Part shown: positions 26,230 to 36,146 of the stretch, one piece after another
Position numbering within the stretch: the stretch's first letter is position 1
How the letters are laid out: each line of letters begins with the position of its first letter
Assembly: GCA_035504415.1 (NCBI GenBank)
Contig: DATJRY010000017.1
Coordinates: forward strand, 372,001 to 436,000
DNA: 64,000 nucleotides
Direction of reading: 5' to 3'
Source of the DNA: Candidatus Sulfotelmatobacter sp.
GTDB taxonomy: Bacteria > Vulcanimicrobiota > Vulcanimicrobiia > Vulcanimicrobiales > Vulcanimicrobiaceae
The notes under the pieces: model-generated
Told to the model about the DNA's origin: nothing
Databases searched by the model: none
The model's input: the letters and a program-made list of their open reading frames with translations, nothing else
Program-made: the position numbers and the translations under genes

Positions 26230-26952
26230 ATGGCTGACAAGCACTCGATCGCGCGTGCCGAGTTCGTTCCGTTCGGCGGCGACCGGCGCGCCTATTACGC
26301 GCTGCCGGCCGGCGCCGGCCCTTTCCCCGGCGTCCTGGTCTACCAAGAGGCGTTCGGCGTCAACGAGTACATGCAGAGCGAAGTGCGGCGCTGCGCCGAG
26401 CACGGCTACGCGGCGATCGCGCCCGACTTGTTCCACGGTGAGGTCTTCCCGTACGAGTTCGACAAGGTGTTGCCGAAGCTGCAGACGCTCACCGACGAGG
26501 GGATGCTGGCCGACGTCAACGACGCGATCGCGTTCCTCGACGCGCAGCCGCAGGTGGCCAAGAGCGCGCTGGGCGCGGTCGGCTTCTGCATGGGCGGCCG
26601 GCTCGCGTTTCTGTCGGCGGTCGCGCTGCCGCGCGTCGGCGCGGCCGTGTCGTTCTACGGCGGCGGCATCGCGCCGGATCAGCCGCGCCACTTCAAGCCG
26701 CTGGCCGATCGCGTCCCCGACGTGCACGGACGGCTGCTGCTGATCTACGGCGCCGACGATCAGTCGATCGCGCCGACCGAGCACGGCCGTTTGGCGCAAG
26801 CGCTCTCCGAGGCGAAGAAGGACTACGGCATCCGCGTCTATCCGGGCGCCGGCCACGGCTTCGCCTCGCGCGACCGGGAGAGCTATCGACCTGCGGTGGC
26901 GCAGGCCGCCTGGGACGAGACCTTCGCCGTCTTCGCGGCGACGTTGCGCTAG
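26230..26952 (+). CDS. Dienelactone hydrolase family protein
   Basis: Alpha/beta hydrolase of the DLH family, 240 residues. The nucleophile elbow is GFCMGGR with Cys120, as in carboxymethylenebutenolidase; the Asp and His of the triad are expected at about D176 (IYGADD) and H209 (GAGHGF). YQEAFGVNEYMQSEVRR is typical of the family N-terminus. It has an AAGGAG site and starts 16 bases after hutG, so it is probably the last gene of the hutUHG operon, although DLH has no classical role in histidine catabolism. A hairpin follows at 26969. The substrate is unknown. Confidence 0.92.
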   Translation: MADKHSIARAEFVPFGGDRRAYYALPAGAGPFPGVLVYQEAFGVNEYMQSEVRRCAEHGYAAIAPDLFHGEVFPYEFDKVLPKLQTLTDEGMLADVNDAIAFLDAQPQVAKSALGAVGFCMGGRLAFLSAVALPRVGAAVSFYGGGIAPDQPRHFKPLADRVPDVHGRLLLIYGADDQSIAPTEHGRLAQALSEAKKDYGIRVYPGAGHGFASRDRESYRPAVAQAAWDETFAVFAATLR

Positions 26953-26968
26953 CGATACCGGTAGCCGG

Positions 26969-26991
26969 GCGTTCCCGGCAGGCGGGAACGC
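26969..26991 (+). terminator. Hairpin after the hut/DLH operon
   Basis: GCGTTCCCG (26969-26977) pairs perfectly with CGGGAACGC (26983-26991) around a 5-base loop. It starts 16 bases after the DLH stop. No T-run follows; the position supports a terminator. Confidence 0.55.
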
Positions 26992-27054
26992 ACGGCTCCG
27001 CCGCCGTCTTAACGGAGACCTGACGATCGGTCCGTTGGGGCGTGCGCCTGCTCG

Positions 27055-27063
27055 GCCGATCTT
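27055..27063 (+). promoter_or_regulatory. GCCGATCTT box before chemoreceptor gene, sigma-28 -10-like
   Basis: GCCGATCTT lies 6 bases before the ATG at 27070. An identical box lies 6 bases before the next chemoreceptor start (29332-29340). GCCGAT is the core of the sigma-28 -10 element, but no TAAA-like -35 is found 15 bases upstream in either case, and the distance to ATG would make the mRNA practically leaderless. Confidence 0.3.
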
Positions 27064-27069
27064 GAAGGC

Positions 27070-29166
27070 ATGAAGCTACGGATCGGCGCTCAAATCGGCG
27101 CGGGTTTCGCCGTGCCCATCGTCGCGCTCGCGGTCGTGCTGGCCGTCGTCTCGGTCTTGTTCGCGCACATGCAGCAGATGCGCGCCGACACGGTCGCCAA
27201 GCGCGACATCGCGCGCACCGTGCACGACTTCCAGTACAACAACCTGCTTCAGCGCTACGCGACCGTGCGGCACACGCTCGGCATGAAGACGGCACCGCAG
27301 ATGTTCGACGACGCGGTTGCCCGGGTCGGTGACGACCTCTCGAAGCTGCGCGCACAGTCGGCGAGCGTGCCGGGCCTGACGACGCTGATCGACGACGCGG
27401 GGCAGCGCAGCACCGGGATCACCGGCCGGCTGCGCACGATCTCGCAGATCATCAATCGCGAAAAAGCCGGTCTCGATCCGAACTCGGTCGAGTTCAAGAC
27501 CATCGACGCGCATCGCGTCGCGATGCGCACGCAGAACGACGTCGACAACAAAGCCATCGACGCCGACATCGCCCAGATGTCGAGCATCACCTCGGCGGCG
27601 GAGGAGTCCTCGCAAGCCGCGCTCGACCGCGAGCTGCAGGAGATCTATCTCGGGATGCTGGCCCTGGGCGCGCTGACCGTGCTGGCGACGATCGTGCTGG
27701 CGGTGTGGCTGACCCGGCGCATCACCTCGCGCCTCGGGCGGGTCGCGCAGGCGCTGCGCGACGTCGTCCGCGAGGATTTCGGGAGCCTCTCGAGCGCGAT
27801 GCAGCGGCTGGCGCACGGTGACCTGCGCGGCGGCTTCCACTCGACGCGGCCGGCCATGGGTGCCGACGGCGGCGATGAGATCGCCGACCTCATCCGCAGC
27901 TACGACGAGCTGGCCGAAGGCATGACCGCCATCGCCGGCGAGGTCGACGCCGGTCTCTCGAACCTGCGCCAGCTGATCACCGGCGTCGTCGGTGCCTCGC
28001 GCAACCTCGCGCTGGCCTCGGAGCAGACCTCCAGCGCGGCCAACCAAGCCTCGCGCGCGGTCGAGCAGATCGCACGGTCGGTCGACAGCGTCGCCACCGG
28101 CGCGCGCGACCAGGCCGAGCAGATCACGCGCGCCGGCGCGGCGATCGAAGAGCTGGCGCGCTCGGCGGAGATGATCGCCGACGGCGCGGTGCACCAAGCC
28201 GAGGCGATCGGCGTCGCGACGACCGGGATTCAGCGGCTCGACGACGGGATCGAATCGCTCTCGAGCCACGGCGGCGAGCTGGCGCGCTCGGCCCGCGACG
28301 CCTCGGAACAGTCCGACGGCGGCAGCGACGCGGTCGCCGCGACGCGCGACACGATGCAGAAGCTGCGCGGCGTCTCGCAAGGCGCCGCCGACGCGATGGT
28401 CGCGCTCGAAGGCCGGTCGACCCAGGTCGAAGAGATCGTGCGCGCGATCGAGGAGATCGCGGATCAGACCAACCTGCTCGCGCTCAACGCCGCCATCGAA
28501 GCGGCGCGCGCCGGCGAGCACGGCCGCGGCTTCGCGGTCGTCGCCGACGAAGTCCGTAAGTTGGCGGAACGCTCGTCGCAGGCGACGCGCGAGATCTCGC
28601 AGATCCTCTCCGCGATCCGGCGCGAGACCGTCGCGGCCGCGGAGGCGATGCGCACCTCGGACGCCTCGGTCGCGAGCGGTCTGAGCGTCGCCGAGCGCGC
28701 GGGGACCGCGCTCGAAGGCGTCGAGCGCGCCATCTCGGCGACGGCGTCCGTCGCGGAAGAGCTGGCGCGCCGCGCGCTGGCGATGCGCGAGGCCTCGCTG
28801 CAAGTCACGCAGAGCGTCGCGACGGCGTCGGCCGGCGTCGAAGAGAACGCCGCGGCGGCGACGCAGATGAAGCAGACGACGCGCGACGTCAGCGCGGCGA
28901 TCCTGCCGGTCGCGGCGGCGGCCGAAGAGCAGTCCGCGGCGGCACATCAAGCCGCGCTGGCGACCAGCGAGCTGGCCTCGGGCGTGCAAGAAGTCGACGC
29001 GACGGCGCGCTCGTTGCGCGACGAGGCCGAGCGCCTCGACGCGCTGGTCGCGCGCTTCGTCGTCGAGGGCGAGGGGACGGCCAAGCCGGCCGACGCGCGG
29101 CTGTCGCGCGCGGAGCACCTCCACCTGGTCGTCTCGACGCCGGAACGCGCGGCGCTGGCCGGCTGA
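27070..29166 (+). CDS. Methyl-accepting chemotaxis protein (tandem copy 1)
   Basis: 698 residues. Order: TM1 (about 9-31), a helical ligand-binding region of four-helix-bundle size (about 35-190), TM2 (about 192-215), HAMP (about 215-270) and the coiled-coil signalling domain. The tip sequence [18 protein letters not shown] is near residues 465-482 and intact, followed by [18 protein letters not shown]. No C-terminal CheR tether. It is a close paralog of the next gene, with a 113-base identical run near the 3' end (28879-28991). It lies between hutG/DLH and hutI, so a role in sensing histidine or its breakdown products is possible, but this is inference from position only. Confidence 0.95.
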   Translation: MKLRIGAQIGAGFAVPIVALAVVLAVVSVLFAHMQQMRADTVAKRDIARTVHDFQYNNLLQRYATVRHTLGMKTAPQMFDDAVARVGDDLSKLRAQSASVPGLTTLIDDAGQRSTGITGRLRTISQIINREKAGLDPNSVEFKTIDAHRVAMRTQNDVDNKAIDADIAQMSSITSAAEESSQAALDRELQEIYLGMLALGALTVLATIVLAVWLTRRITSRLGRVAQALRDVVREDFGSLSSAMQRLAHGDLRGGFHSTRPAMGADGGDEIADLIRSYDELAEGMTAIAGEVDAGLSNLRQLITGVVGASRNLALASEQTSSAANQASRAVEQIARSVDSVATGARDQAEQITRAGAAIEELARSAEMIADGAVHQAEAIGVATTGIQRLDDGIESLSSHGGELARSARDASEQSDGGSDAVAATRDTMQKLRGVSQGAADAMVALEGRSTQVEEIVRAIEEIADQTNLLALNAAIEAARAGEHGRGFAVVADEVRKLAERSSQATREISQILSAIRRETVAAAEAMRTSDASVASGLSVAERAGTALEGVERAISATASVAEELARRALAMREASLQVTQSVATASAGVEENAAAATQMKQTTRDVSAAILPVAAAAEEQSAAAHQAALATSELASGVQEVDATARSLRDEAERLDALVARFVVEGEGTAKPADARLSRAEHLHLVVSTPERAALAG
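28879..28991 (+). repeat. 113-bp exact repeat, copy 1 (partner at 31153-31265)
   Basis: Base-for-base identical to 31153-31265, inside the signalling domains of the two tandem chemoreceptor genes and in the same frame. Flanking sequence differs at both ends. Perfect identity over third codon positions points to recent duplication or gene conversion, and the pair could recombine to delete the intervening receptor. Confidence 0.9.
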
Positions 29167-29331
29167 CCGATCGCCGCGGGTTGAAGCCGGCCGGGATGGG
29201 GTTGGGCAGGTCGGCGTCGGTCGGCCGCATCCCGATCGCGCGGCTCGCGACTCCGTCAAGAGAACTGAACCGGCGCTTGATCATCGCTTGACGCAAGTCC
29301 CCGCTTTCGGCACCGTCCGCGTGCTTGCCCA

Positions 29332-29340
29332 GCCGATCTT
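29332..29340 (+). promoter_or_regulatory. GCCGATCTT box before second tandem chemoreceptor gene
   Basis: Second copy of the box described at 27055, again 6 bases before the ATG. Conservation in a position where the surrounding bases differ suggests function, either as a sigma-28-type -10 or as a duplicated 5' remnant. Confidence 0.3.
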
Positions 29341-29346
29341 TCTCGT

Positions 29347-31407
29347 ATGAAGCTTCGCATCGCGGCGCAGGTGGCCGTGCCCGTGGCCGTTCCGATTCTG
29401 GCCCTGGCGTGCACGCTGGGGGCGGTCTGGGTGCTGTTCGGGCAGCTGCAGTCGCTCCAGACCGATTCGCGTGCCAAGCGCGACATCGCGCGCAGCGTCC
29501 ACGACACGGAGCTGCGGACCTGGCAGCTGCGCTACGCGCTGGTGCGCTACTCGGTCGGTGCCGCCAACGCGCTGCCGATGTTCAACCAGGCTTCGGACCG
29601 GCTCGACAAGGACGTCGACGAGCTCGGGCCGCAACTGCGCAACGAGCCCGACATGGCGCTGATCTACGCCGACTTGAAGCAGCACGTCGGCTCGCTGTCC
29701 GGCCGGCTGCACATGACGCTCGGCCTGATCGGACGCCAGCAGCGGCTCGATCGCAACTCGGCGGCCTACAAGGCCATCGATCGCGAGCGTGCCGGGTACC
29801 GCAAGGCGACCGATGCGGACGCGAACGGCATCGACGACGACATCGGCCAGCTCACCGCGATGACCGACGGCGACGAAGCCGACGCGCGCGCGACCTTCGA
29901 CGGCCGCTTGCGCGCGGTGGAGCTGGGGCTGATCGCGCTCGGCCTGGCCGCACTGCTGCTGACGGTCGGCATCACCCTGGTGCTGACGCGCCGCATCGCC
30001 GCGCGCTTGGCGCGCGTCGCGCAAGCGCTGCGCGCGGTCGTCACCGAGGACTTCGCGGGGCTCTCGTACGCCGTCCGCGGCCTGGCCGAGGGCAACCTGT
30101 GCGGCAGCTTCACGTCGGCGCGCGAGCCGATCGGCGACGTCGGCGGCGACGAGATCGCCGAGGTCGTGCGCAGCTACGACGAGCTGGCCGAAGGGCTGGG
30201 GCAGCTCGCGCTCGAGGTCGACGCGGGTCTGGCGAACCTGCGCTCGCTGATCGCCGGCGTCGTCGGCGCGTCGCGCAGCCTCGCGCTGGCCTCGGAGCAG
30301 ACGTCCAGCGCGGCCAACGAAGCTTCGCGCGCGGTCGAGCAGATCGCGCGCTCGGTCGACAGCGTCGCCACCGGTGCGCGCGATCAGGCCGAGCAGATCG
30401 CGCGCGCGGGCGCGGCGATCGAAGAGCTGGCCCGTTCGGCCGAGTCGATCGCCGAGGGCGCGGCCCATCAGGCCGAAGCGATCGGCGTCGCCACCACCGG
30501 GATCGGGCAGCTGGACGACGGGATCGAGTCGCTCTCGAGCCACGGCGGCGAGCTGGCGCGCTCGGCGCGCGACGCCTCGGAACAGTCGGGCGGCGGCAGC
30601 GACGCGGTCGCCGCCACCCGCGCCACGATGGAGAACCTGCGCGGCGTCTCGCAGGGCGCCGCCGACGCGATGCTCGCGCTCGAAGGGCGTTCGGCGCAGG
30701 TCGGCGAGATCGTGCGCGCGATCGAGGAGATCGCGGATCAGACCAACCTGCTCGCGCTCAACGCCGCCATCGAAGCGGCGCGCGCCGGCGAGCACGGCCG
30801 CGGCTTCGCCGTCGTCGCCGACGAGGTCCGCAAGCTGGCCGAGCGTTCGTCCGAAGCGACGCGCGAGATCTCGCAGATCCTCTCCGCGATCCGGCGCGAA
30901 ACCGTGGCCGCCGCGGAAGCGATGCGCACCTCGGACGCCTCGGTGGCGAGCGGTCTGAACGTCGCCGAGCGTGCCGGCACGGCCCTCGAGGGCGTCGAGC
31001 GTGCGATCTCCGCGACCACCGCGGTCGCGGAAGAGCTGGCGCGGCGGGCACTCGCGATGCGCGAGGCCTCGCTGCAGGTCACGCAGAGCGTCGCCACCGC
31101 CTCGGCGGGGGTCGAGCAGAACGCGGCCGCCGCGACGCAGATGAAAGTCACCACGCGCGACGTCAGCGCGGCGATCCTGCCGGTCGCGGCGGCGGCCGAA
31201 GAGCAGTCCGCGGCGGCACATCAAGCCGCGCTGGCGACCAGCGAGCTGGCCTCGGGCGTGCAAGAGGTCGACGCGACGGCGCGCTCGCTGCGCGAGCAAG
31301 CCGAAGCGCTCGACGCGTTGGTCGCGCACTTCGTCGTCGAGGAGAAATCGGCGCCGCTGCAGCCGCCGCAGGCCGGCGACGTCCCCTTCCTGCGGCTCGT
31401 CAGTTGA
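29347..31407 (+). CDS. Methyl-accepting chemotaxis protein (tandem copy 2)
   Basis: 686 residues, same plan as the preceding gene: TM1 (about 9-31), periplasmic helical sensor (about 35-190) that has diverged strongly, TM2 (about 196-220), HAMP and a nearly identical signalling domain with intact tip ([18 protein letters not shown], about 464-481). The divergent sensor against the conserved output suggests duplication followed by a change of ligand. The spacer between the two genes (29167-29346) shows no ORF and no clear terminator; it ends in a GCCGATCTT box. Its stop overlaps a doubtful TTG-started small frame (see rejected items). Confidence 0.95.
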   Translation: MKLRIAAQVAVPVAVPILALACTLGAVWVLFGQLQSLQTDSRAKRDIARSVHDTELRTWQLRYALVRYSVGAANALPMFNQASDRLDKDVDELGPQLRNEPDMALIYADLKQHVGSLSGRLHMTLGLIGRQQRLDRNSAAYKAIDRERAGYRKATDADANGIDDDIGQLTAMTDGDEADARATFDGRLRAVELGLIALGLAALLLTVGITLVLTRRIAARLARVAQALRAVVTEDFAGLSYAVRGLAEGNLCGSFTSAREPIGDVGGDEIAEVVRSYDELAEGLGQLALEVDAGLANLRSLIAGVVGASRSLALASEQTSSAANEASRAVEQIARSVDSVATGARDQAEQIARAGAAIEELARSAESIAEGAAHQAEAIGVATTGIGQLDDGIESLSSHGGELARSARDASEQSGGGSDAVAATRATMENLRGVSQGAADAMLALEGRSAQVGEIVRAIEEIADQTNLLALNAAIEAARAGEHGRGFAVVADEVRKLAERSSEATREISQILSAIRRETVAAAEAMRTSDASVASGLNVAERAGTALEGVERAISATTAVAEELARRALAMREASLQVTQSVATASAGVEQNAAAATQMKVTTRDVSAAILPVAAAAEEQSAAAHQAALATSELASGVQEVDATARSLREQAEALDALVAHFVVEEKSAPLQPPQAGDVPFLRLVS
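31153..31265 (+). repeat. 113-bp exact repeat, copy 2 (partner at 28879-28991)
   Basis: Identical to 28879-28991; see that entry. It covers the segment encoding [20 protein letters not shown] and the residues after it. Confidence 0.9.
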
Positions 31408-31538
31408 GCCGGCACCCGTCGGCGGCGCACGCCTTGGAAGGCGCCTTCGTGCTGAGTGCGGCGCTGGTGTCGGCGCAGCTGCACGCGCGCACGCCGGTGC
31501 CGAACGGGACCGGGCCCGAGGCGCGCTTGCGCAGCGCG

Positions 31539-32789
31539 TTAGCGGCGTTCGAGAACGCGCTCGACCGCGTGCTCCCGGCCGGCCACGACGACGCCCGCGC
31601 AGCGGTGCGTTCCCAGCCAATAGCATAGCTCGGCCGGCTGCGCGACCTCCCAGAGCGCCAGATCGCAGCGCGCGCCGACCCGCAACTCGCCGCGATCGCG
31701 CAGGCCCAGCGCGCGCGCCGCGTTGCGCGTGACGCCGGCCAGCGCCTCGTGCGGCGCCAGCCCCCACAGCACGCAGGCCAAGTTCATCGCCGTCGGCAGC
31801 GTGCCGACCGGCGAGGTCCCGGGGTTGCAGTCCGTCGCCAGCGCGATCGGAACGCCGTGCGCACGCAGCGCCGCCAGTGGCGGCGCGACGGTTTCGCGCA
31901 AGTAGTGGAACGCGCCCGGCAGCAGCACGGCGACCGTCCCCGCCGCCGCCAGCGCGGCGACGCCGCCTTCCTCGGTGTGCTCGAGGTGGTCGGCCGAGAG
32001 CGCGCCGTGCGCGGCGGCGAGCAGCGCGCCGCCGGTGTCCTCGAGCTGATCGGCGTGGACCTTCACCGCCAACCCGTGCGCGCGCGCGGCCTCGAGCACG
32101 CGCGCGCTCTCGGCCGCGTCGAACGCGATCCCCTCGCAGAAAACGTCGACCGCGTCGGCCAACCGCTCACGCGCGACGCGCGGGATCATCGTCTCGCACA
32201 CCAGCGCGACGTACTCGGCGCGGCGCGCCGCGTAGTCGGGCGGCACGACGTGCGCGCCCAGATACGTCGTGCGCACGCTGATGCCCAGCTCGCCGCCCAG
32301 CCGGCGGCCGACGCGCAGCAGGCGCAGCTCGGTCTCGACGTCGAGCCCGTAGCCGGACTTGCTCTCGAGGGTCGTCGTCCCGCTCGCGATCATCGCGCGC
32401 ACGCGCTCCGCGGCGGCGGCGAAGAGCGTCGCTTCGTCGCTCGCGCGCGTGCGGGCGACCGTGTACGCGATGCCGCTGCCGCCCTGCGCCGCGTCGGCGT
32501 AGCGCTGGCCGGCGACGCGCCGCGCGAAATCGTCGATCCGGTCGCCGCCGAACACGACGTGCGTGTGCGGATCGATCAGGCCGGGCGTGATCCAGCGGCC
32601 GCCGGCATCGATCACGCGCGCGCCGCGCGCGGCGGACGCGGCGGGAAGCTCCGCGCGCGGTCCGATCCACACGATCGCACCCTCGCGTGCCGCGAGCGCA
32701 CCGTCGTCGATCGTGCCGTAGGGATCGGCGCCGGGCGTCATCGTCGCGAGCCGGGCGTTCACCCACAGCGTGTCGTACGAGGTCACCAT
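31539..32789 (-). CDS. hutI: Imidazolonepropionase
   Basis: Hydrolyses imidazolone propionate to N-formimino-L-glutamate, the third Hut step. 416 residues from the ATG at 32789-32787 (a GTG three bases downstream is the alternative). Amidohydrolase metal motif DPHTHVVFGGDR; ESKSGYGLD, VKVHADQLEDTGG, SADHLEHT and ALATDCNPGTSP are all typical of HutI. It is full length. It is divergent from hutF, and the two ATG codons overlap within one CATG. It is separated from hutUHG by two chemoreceptor genes and is on the opposite strand, so the pathway is split over at least three transcripts. Confidence 0.97.
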   Translation of the reverse strand: MVTSYDTLWVNARLATMTPGADPYGTIDDGALAAREGAIVWIGPRAELPAASAARGARVIDAGGRWITPGLIDPHTHVVFGGDRIDDFARRVAGQRYADAAQGGSGIAYTVARTRASDEATLFAAAAERVRAMIASGTTTLESKSGYGLDVETELRLLRVGRRLGGELGISVRTTYLGAHVVPPDYAARRAEYVALVCETMIPRVARERLADAVDVFCEGIAFDAAESARVLEAARAHGLAVKVHADQLEDTGGALLAAAHGALSADHLEHTEEGGVAALAAAGTVAVLLPGAFHYLRETVAPPLAALRAHGVPIALATDCNPGTSPVGTLPTAMNLACVLWGLAPHEALAGVTRNAARALGLRDRGELRVGARCDLALWEVAQPAELCYWLGTHRCAGVVVAGREHAVERVLERR

Positions 32790-34077
32790 GCGGCTCTTCG
32801 CGCGTGAAGCGTTCCTCCCCGGGGGCTGGGCCCCCGACGTCGCGTTCGAGCTGGCCGCCGACGGGACGATCCTGACGGTCGAGCCGGGCACCGAGCCGGG
32901 CGGCGCGGAGGTGATCGACGGGCCGGTCATGCCGGGGATGCCGAACCTGCACTCGCACGCGTTCCAGCGCGCGATGGCCGGGACGGCCGAGCGGCGCGGT
33001 GTCGGCGGCGACGACTTCTGGGGCTGGCGCCAGACGATGTACGCGCTGGCGAACCGGCTCGATCCCGACGCGCTGCGCGCGCTGGCGGCCGACGTCTACC
33101 GCGCGATGGTGGCCGCCGGCTACACCGCCGTCGCCGAGTTCCACTATCTCCATCGCGATGCGAACGGAGCCTGGTACGCCGATCGCGCGATCATGGCGCG
33201 CGCGCTGGTCGAGGCCGCACGCGAGGCGGGGATCGCGATCTGCCTGCTGCCAGCGCTCTACGCGCACGCCGACATCGGCGGCGCACCGTTGCGCGAGGAG
33301 CAGCGCCGCTTCGCGATCGATGTCGACGACGTGCTCGAGATCGCGCGCACGCTGCGCGCCGACTACGCGCGCGATCCCGACGTCGTCGTCGGCGCCTGTG
33401 CGCACTCGCTGCGCGCGGTCACGCCCGAGCAGCTGCGCGCGCTGCTGGCCGGCTCGCCGTCCGACGTGCCGGTCCACGTGCACGCGGCGGAGCAGTTGCG
33501 CGAGGTCGAGGCGGTGCGCGCCGCGTTGGGCGCCGCGCCGGTCGCCTGGCTGCTCGACAACTTCGCGGTCGACGCGCGCTGGTGTCTGGTCCACGCGACG
33601 CACCTCGAAGACGCCGAGCGCGACGCGCTGGCGCGCAGCGGCGCCGTCGCCGGCCTGTGCCCGACGACCGAAGCGAACCTGGGCGACGGGCTGTTCCCGC
33701 TGCACCCGTACCTCGCCGCGCGCGGCGCGATCGGGGTCGGTTCCGACAGCAACGTCTCGCTGGCGCCGGCCGAGGAGCTGCGCTGGCTCGAGTACGGCCA
33801 GCGGCTCACCCAACGCCGGCGCATCGTCGCCGCGCTCGATCCCGGCGCCTCGGCCGGCGAGACGCTCTACGCGCGCGCCGCCGCGGGCGGTGCCCAGGCG
33901 TGCGGCTTCGCCGCCGGCGCGCTGGCACCGGGTAACCGCGCCGACCTGATCGTGCTCGACGACACGATCCCGCCGCTGGCGGGCGCGCCGCCCAGCGAGC
34001 TCGTCGACCGCTACGTCTTCGCCAGCGACCGCGCGCAGCCGCTGCGCGTCATGATCCGCGGCCGCTGGCGCACGTAG
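32788..34077 (+). CDS. hutF: Formimidoylglutamate deiminase
   Basis: Converts N-formimino-L-glutamate to N-formyl-L-glutamate and ammonia, the fourth step of the five-step Hut route. 429 residues from the ATG at 32788. Amidohydrolase motifs: GMPNLHSHAFQRAMAG (metal His-x-His), VHVHAAEQLREVE, WCLVHATHLE and IGVGSDSNVSLAP. The AFQRAMAG and DDFWGWRQTMY segments are HutF-specific. An in-frame GTG at 32770 is a possible earlier start, but the homology begins at the ATG. Together with the FGase-type hutG it defines the formylglutamate branch. Start overlap with hutI: see findings. Confidence 0.96.
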   Translation: MRLFAREAFLPGGWAPDVAFELAADGTILTVEPGTEPGGAEVIDGPVMPGMPNLHSHAFQRAMAGTAERRGVGGDDFWGWRQTMYALANRLDPDALRALAADVYRAMVAAGYTAVAEFHYLHRDANGAWYADRAIMARALVEAAREAGIAICLLPALYAHADIGGAPLREEQRRFAIDVDDVLEIARTLRADYARDPDVVVGACAHSLRAVTPEQLRALLAGSPSDVPVHVHAAEQLREVEAVRAALGAAPVAWLLDNFAVDARWCLVHATHLEDAERDALARSGAVAGLCPTTEANLGDGLFPLHPYLAARGAIGVGSDSNVSLAPAEELRWLEYGQRLTQRRRIVAALDPGASAGETLYARAAAGGAQACGFAAGALAPGNRADLIVLDDTIPPLAGAPPSELVDRYVFASDRAQPLRVMIRGRWRT

Positions 34078-34114
34078 GAGCCGGAGTTCGGCGGCTGGTG
34101 GGTACGAACGAGCG

Positions 34115-36106
34115 ATGTCGTTGCGTGACCGCCTGCTGGCTTCCGATCCGCCGCTCGAGCGCTTGCGGCTGATGCTGCGCGCGACGCTCGCGATGCTTGC
34201 GACCGGCGGGATCGTGCTGCTCGCGATGCGGTTCGGCGTGGTGGCCGGACCGGCCGCGCTGATCGGCGTCCTGGTGGCCTTGTGGACGACGCTGATGGCG
34301 AACGATCCGGCGCCGCGCGATCGCCGGGTCACGGCCGCGCTGCTGCCGCTCGCGGCCGCCTCGGGCGTCGCCTTCGCGGCGGCGCTGGCGGCGGTGAGCC
34401 CGATCCTGGGCGCACTGGGGCTGCTGGCGATCACCTTTCCGTGCGAGTGGGCGCGGCGGTACGGACCGCGCGGCTTCGGCCTGGGGATGATGGCGCTGTT
34501 GACGGCGTTCTTCACGCTGTGGGTGAACGTGCCGTTGGCGCAGGTTCCCGGCGCGCTGCTGGCGATCGCGATCGGCTCGGCGTGCGCGTGGCTCGCGCAC
34601 TTCGTCGTCGTGACCGACTCGCCGCTGCTGGTGCTGCGCTCGGCGCGGATCGCGCTGCGCGCGCGGATGCGCGTCTTCGCCGGCGTCGTCCGCGCGGTCG
34701 CCGAAGCGGAGCCGCACGCGCCGTGGCACGCGCTGCGCGGCGAGGCGGTCGCGCTCGACGCCGCCGCGCTCGCCGTCGATCGCGTCTTCGCGGAAAAGAT
34801 GCTGGGGCTCGACGAGCAGACCCGGCAGGCCGCCCGGCTGGCGGTGCTCGACGCGGAGCTGGCCGCCGATCGACTCGCCGAGCTGGCCGTCGCGAGCGAC
34901 CGCGGCGTGCGCCTTGCCGCCGCCCCCGCGCTCGACGCGTTCGCGCACGGTGACGCGGCAGCCGCGAAAACCGCCGCGGCGCCGCTGGCCGGACACAACG
35001 CGCTGGCCGGCGCGGTCGTGAGTCTCGTCGAGGCCGACGCGCGCGCGGCGAGCGTCCTCGACGGCGCCGCGCGAGCGCGTCCGGCGGGGGACAAGGACGC
35101 GCCGATTCCGCCCGGACCGCGGCCGCCGGAGATCGGCGGCATGGCGCCGACGACGCGCATCGCCTGGCAGGTCACCGTCGCCGCCTGCGCGGCGATGGCG
35201 ATCGGCGCCGCGCTGCCGCCGCACCTGCCGTACTGGGCCGTCTTGACCGCGTACGTGGTCGCGAACCAAGTCGCTTCGTCGGGCGAGACCCGGCGGCGAT
35301 CGATCGCGCGGGTGGTCGGGACGATGGCCGGCGTCGCGATCGGGACGGCGCTGGTCTCGCTGCTGCAGGGACGGCACGCGGTGGAGCTGCTGCTGATTTT
35401 GTTCTGCGCGATGGCGGCGCTGTACGCGTTCCGCTGGCGCTACTGGCTGTTCACGTTCTTCCTGACGGCGCTGATCGCGATGGCGTACGATCTGGTCGGT
35501 CGGCCGGCCGACCAGCTGTTGCTGGCGCGATTGACCGAGACGCTGATCGGCGGCGTGTGCGGCGGCTTGGCCGCGACCTTCGTGGTGCCGCTGCGCACGC
35601 GGGCCGTGGTTGCCGCGACGGCACGCGGGTTCGCCGACAAGCTGCGCGCGAGCGTGCATGCCAGCACCGACGCGCTGCGAGGACGTGACGCCCGACCGCT
35701 CGACGCGGCCCGCGCCCTCGACGCGCAGCTGCAAGAGCTGCTGGCTCGCGTGCGTCCGCTCGCCGAGGGCCCGCGCAGCGACGTCCCCGCGCCGGCGAAG
35801 GAGCAGACCCTGACGACGCTGGCCGATTGCGCGTATCGCGCTCGCCTGCTGGCCCGCGAAGCGCTGGGCGCGCACGCCAGCGTGCCGAACGAGCCGATCG
35901 CGGCGGGCGAGCGCGAGGTCGACGCCGCGGTCGACGCGTTCGCGGACGTGCTGGCGCAGGTTCCCGGCGCCTCCGGCGCGGTCTTCGTTCCGAGCACGGT
36001 CCCGCCCGACGGCGCGGGCGACGCCCTCGCACCCCTGCGCCGCATCGCCGAGGACGTGGCGCTGCTCGCCGTGGCGGCGCGCGAGGTGTTGACCCCGCCC
36101 GCCTGA
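34115..36106 (+). CDS. FUSC-family membrane protein (aromatic-acid-exporter/YccS-like)
   Basis: 663 residues. An N-terminal block of about six membrane helices (about 25-170; ATLAMLATGGIVLLAMRFG, GLGMMALLTAFFTLWV) is followed by a cytoplasmic helical region (about 170-345). A second membrane block (about 350-500; TVAACAAMAIGAALPPHLPYWAVLTAYVV) has the conserved FUSC pattern, then comes a long helical tail. Members export aromatic acids or fusaric acid with a membrane-fusion partner, or have unknown roles (YccS). No partner gene lies beside it. It starts 37 bases after hutF, so co-transcription with hutF is possible; the substrate is unknown. Confidence 0.85.
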   Translation: MSLRDRLLASDPPLERLRLMLRATLAMLATGGIVLLAMRFGVVAGPAALIGVLVALWTTLMANDPAPRDRRVTAALLPLAAASGVAFAAALAAVSPILGALGLLAITFPCEWARRYGPRGFGLGMMALLTAFFTLWVNVPLAQVPGALLAIAIGSACAWLAHFVVVTDSPLLVLRSARIALRARMRVFAGVVRAVAEAEPHAPWHALRGEAVALDAAALAVDRVFAEKMLGLDEQTRQAARLAVLDAELAADRLAELAVASDRGVRLAAAPALDAFAHGDAAAAKTAAAPLAGHNALAGAVVSLVEADARAASVLDGAARARPAGDKDAPIPPGPRPPEIGGMAPTTRIAWQVTVAACAAMAIGAALPPHLPYWAVLTAYVVANQVASSGETRRRSIARVVGTMAGVAIGTALVSLLQGRHAVELLLILFCAMAALYAFRWRYWLFTFFLTALIAMAYDLVGRPADQLLLARLTETLIGGVCGGLAATFVVPLRTRAVVAATARGFADKLRASVHASTDALRGRDARPLDAARALDAQLQELLARVRPLAEGPRSDVPAPAKEQTLTTLADCAYRARLLAREALGAHASVPNEPIAAGEREVDAAVDAFADVLAQVPGASGAVFVPSTVPPDGAGDALAPLRRIAEDVALLAVAAREVLTPPA

Positions 36107-36146
36107 CCGGGTTTCAGCGCGCGGTGCCGCCGGGTATCGCCTCGAC

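Noticed and set aside
31404-31628. Small frame starting with TTG at the second chemoreceptor stop (TTGA), 74 residues, Ala-rich helical
   Set aside because: It overlaps 90 bases of the end of hutI on the opposite strand, uses a weak start and has no recognisable motif; hutI is certain. Third-position bias of the region explains an open frame.
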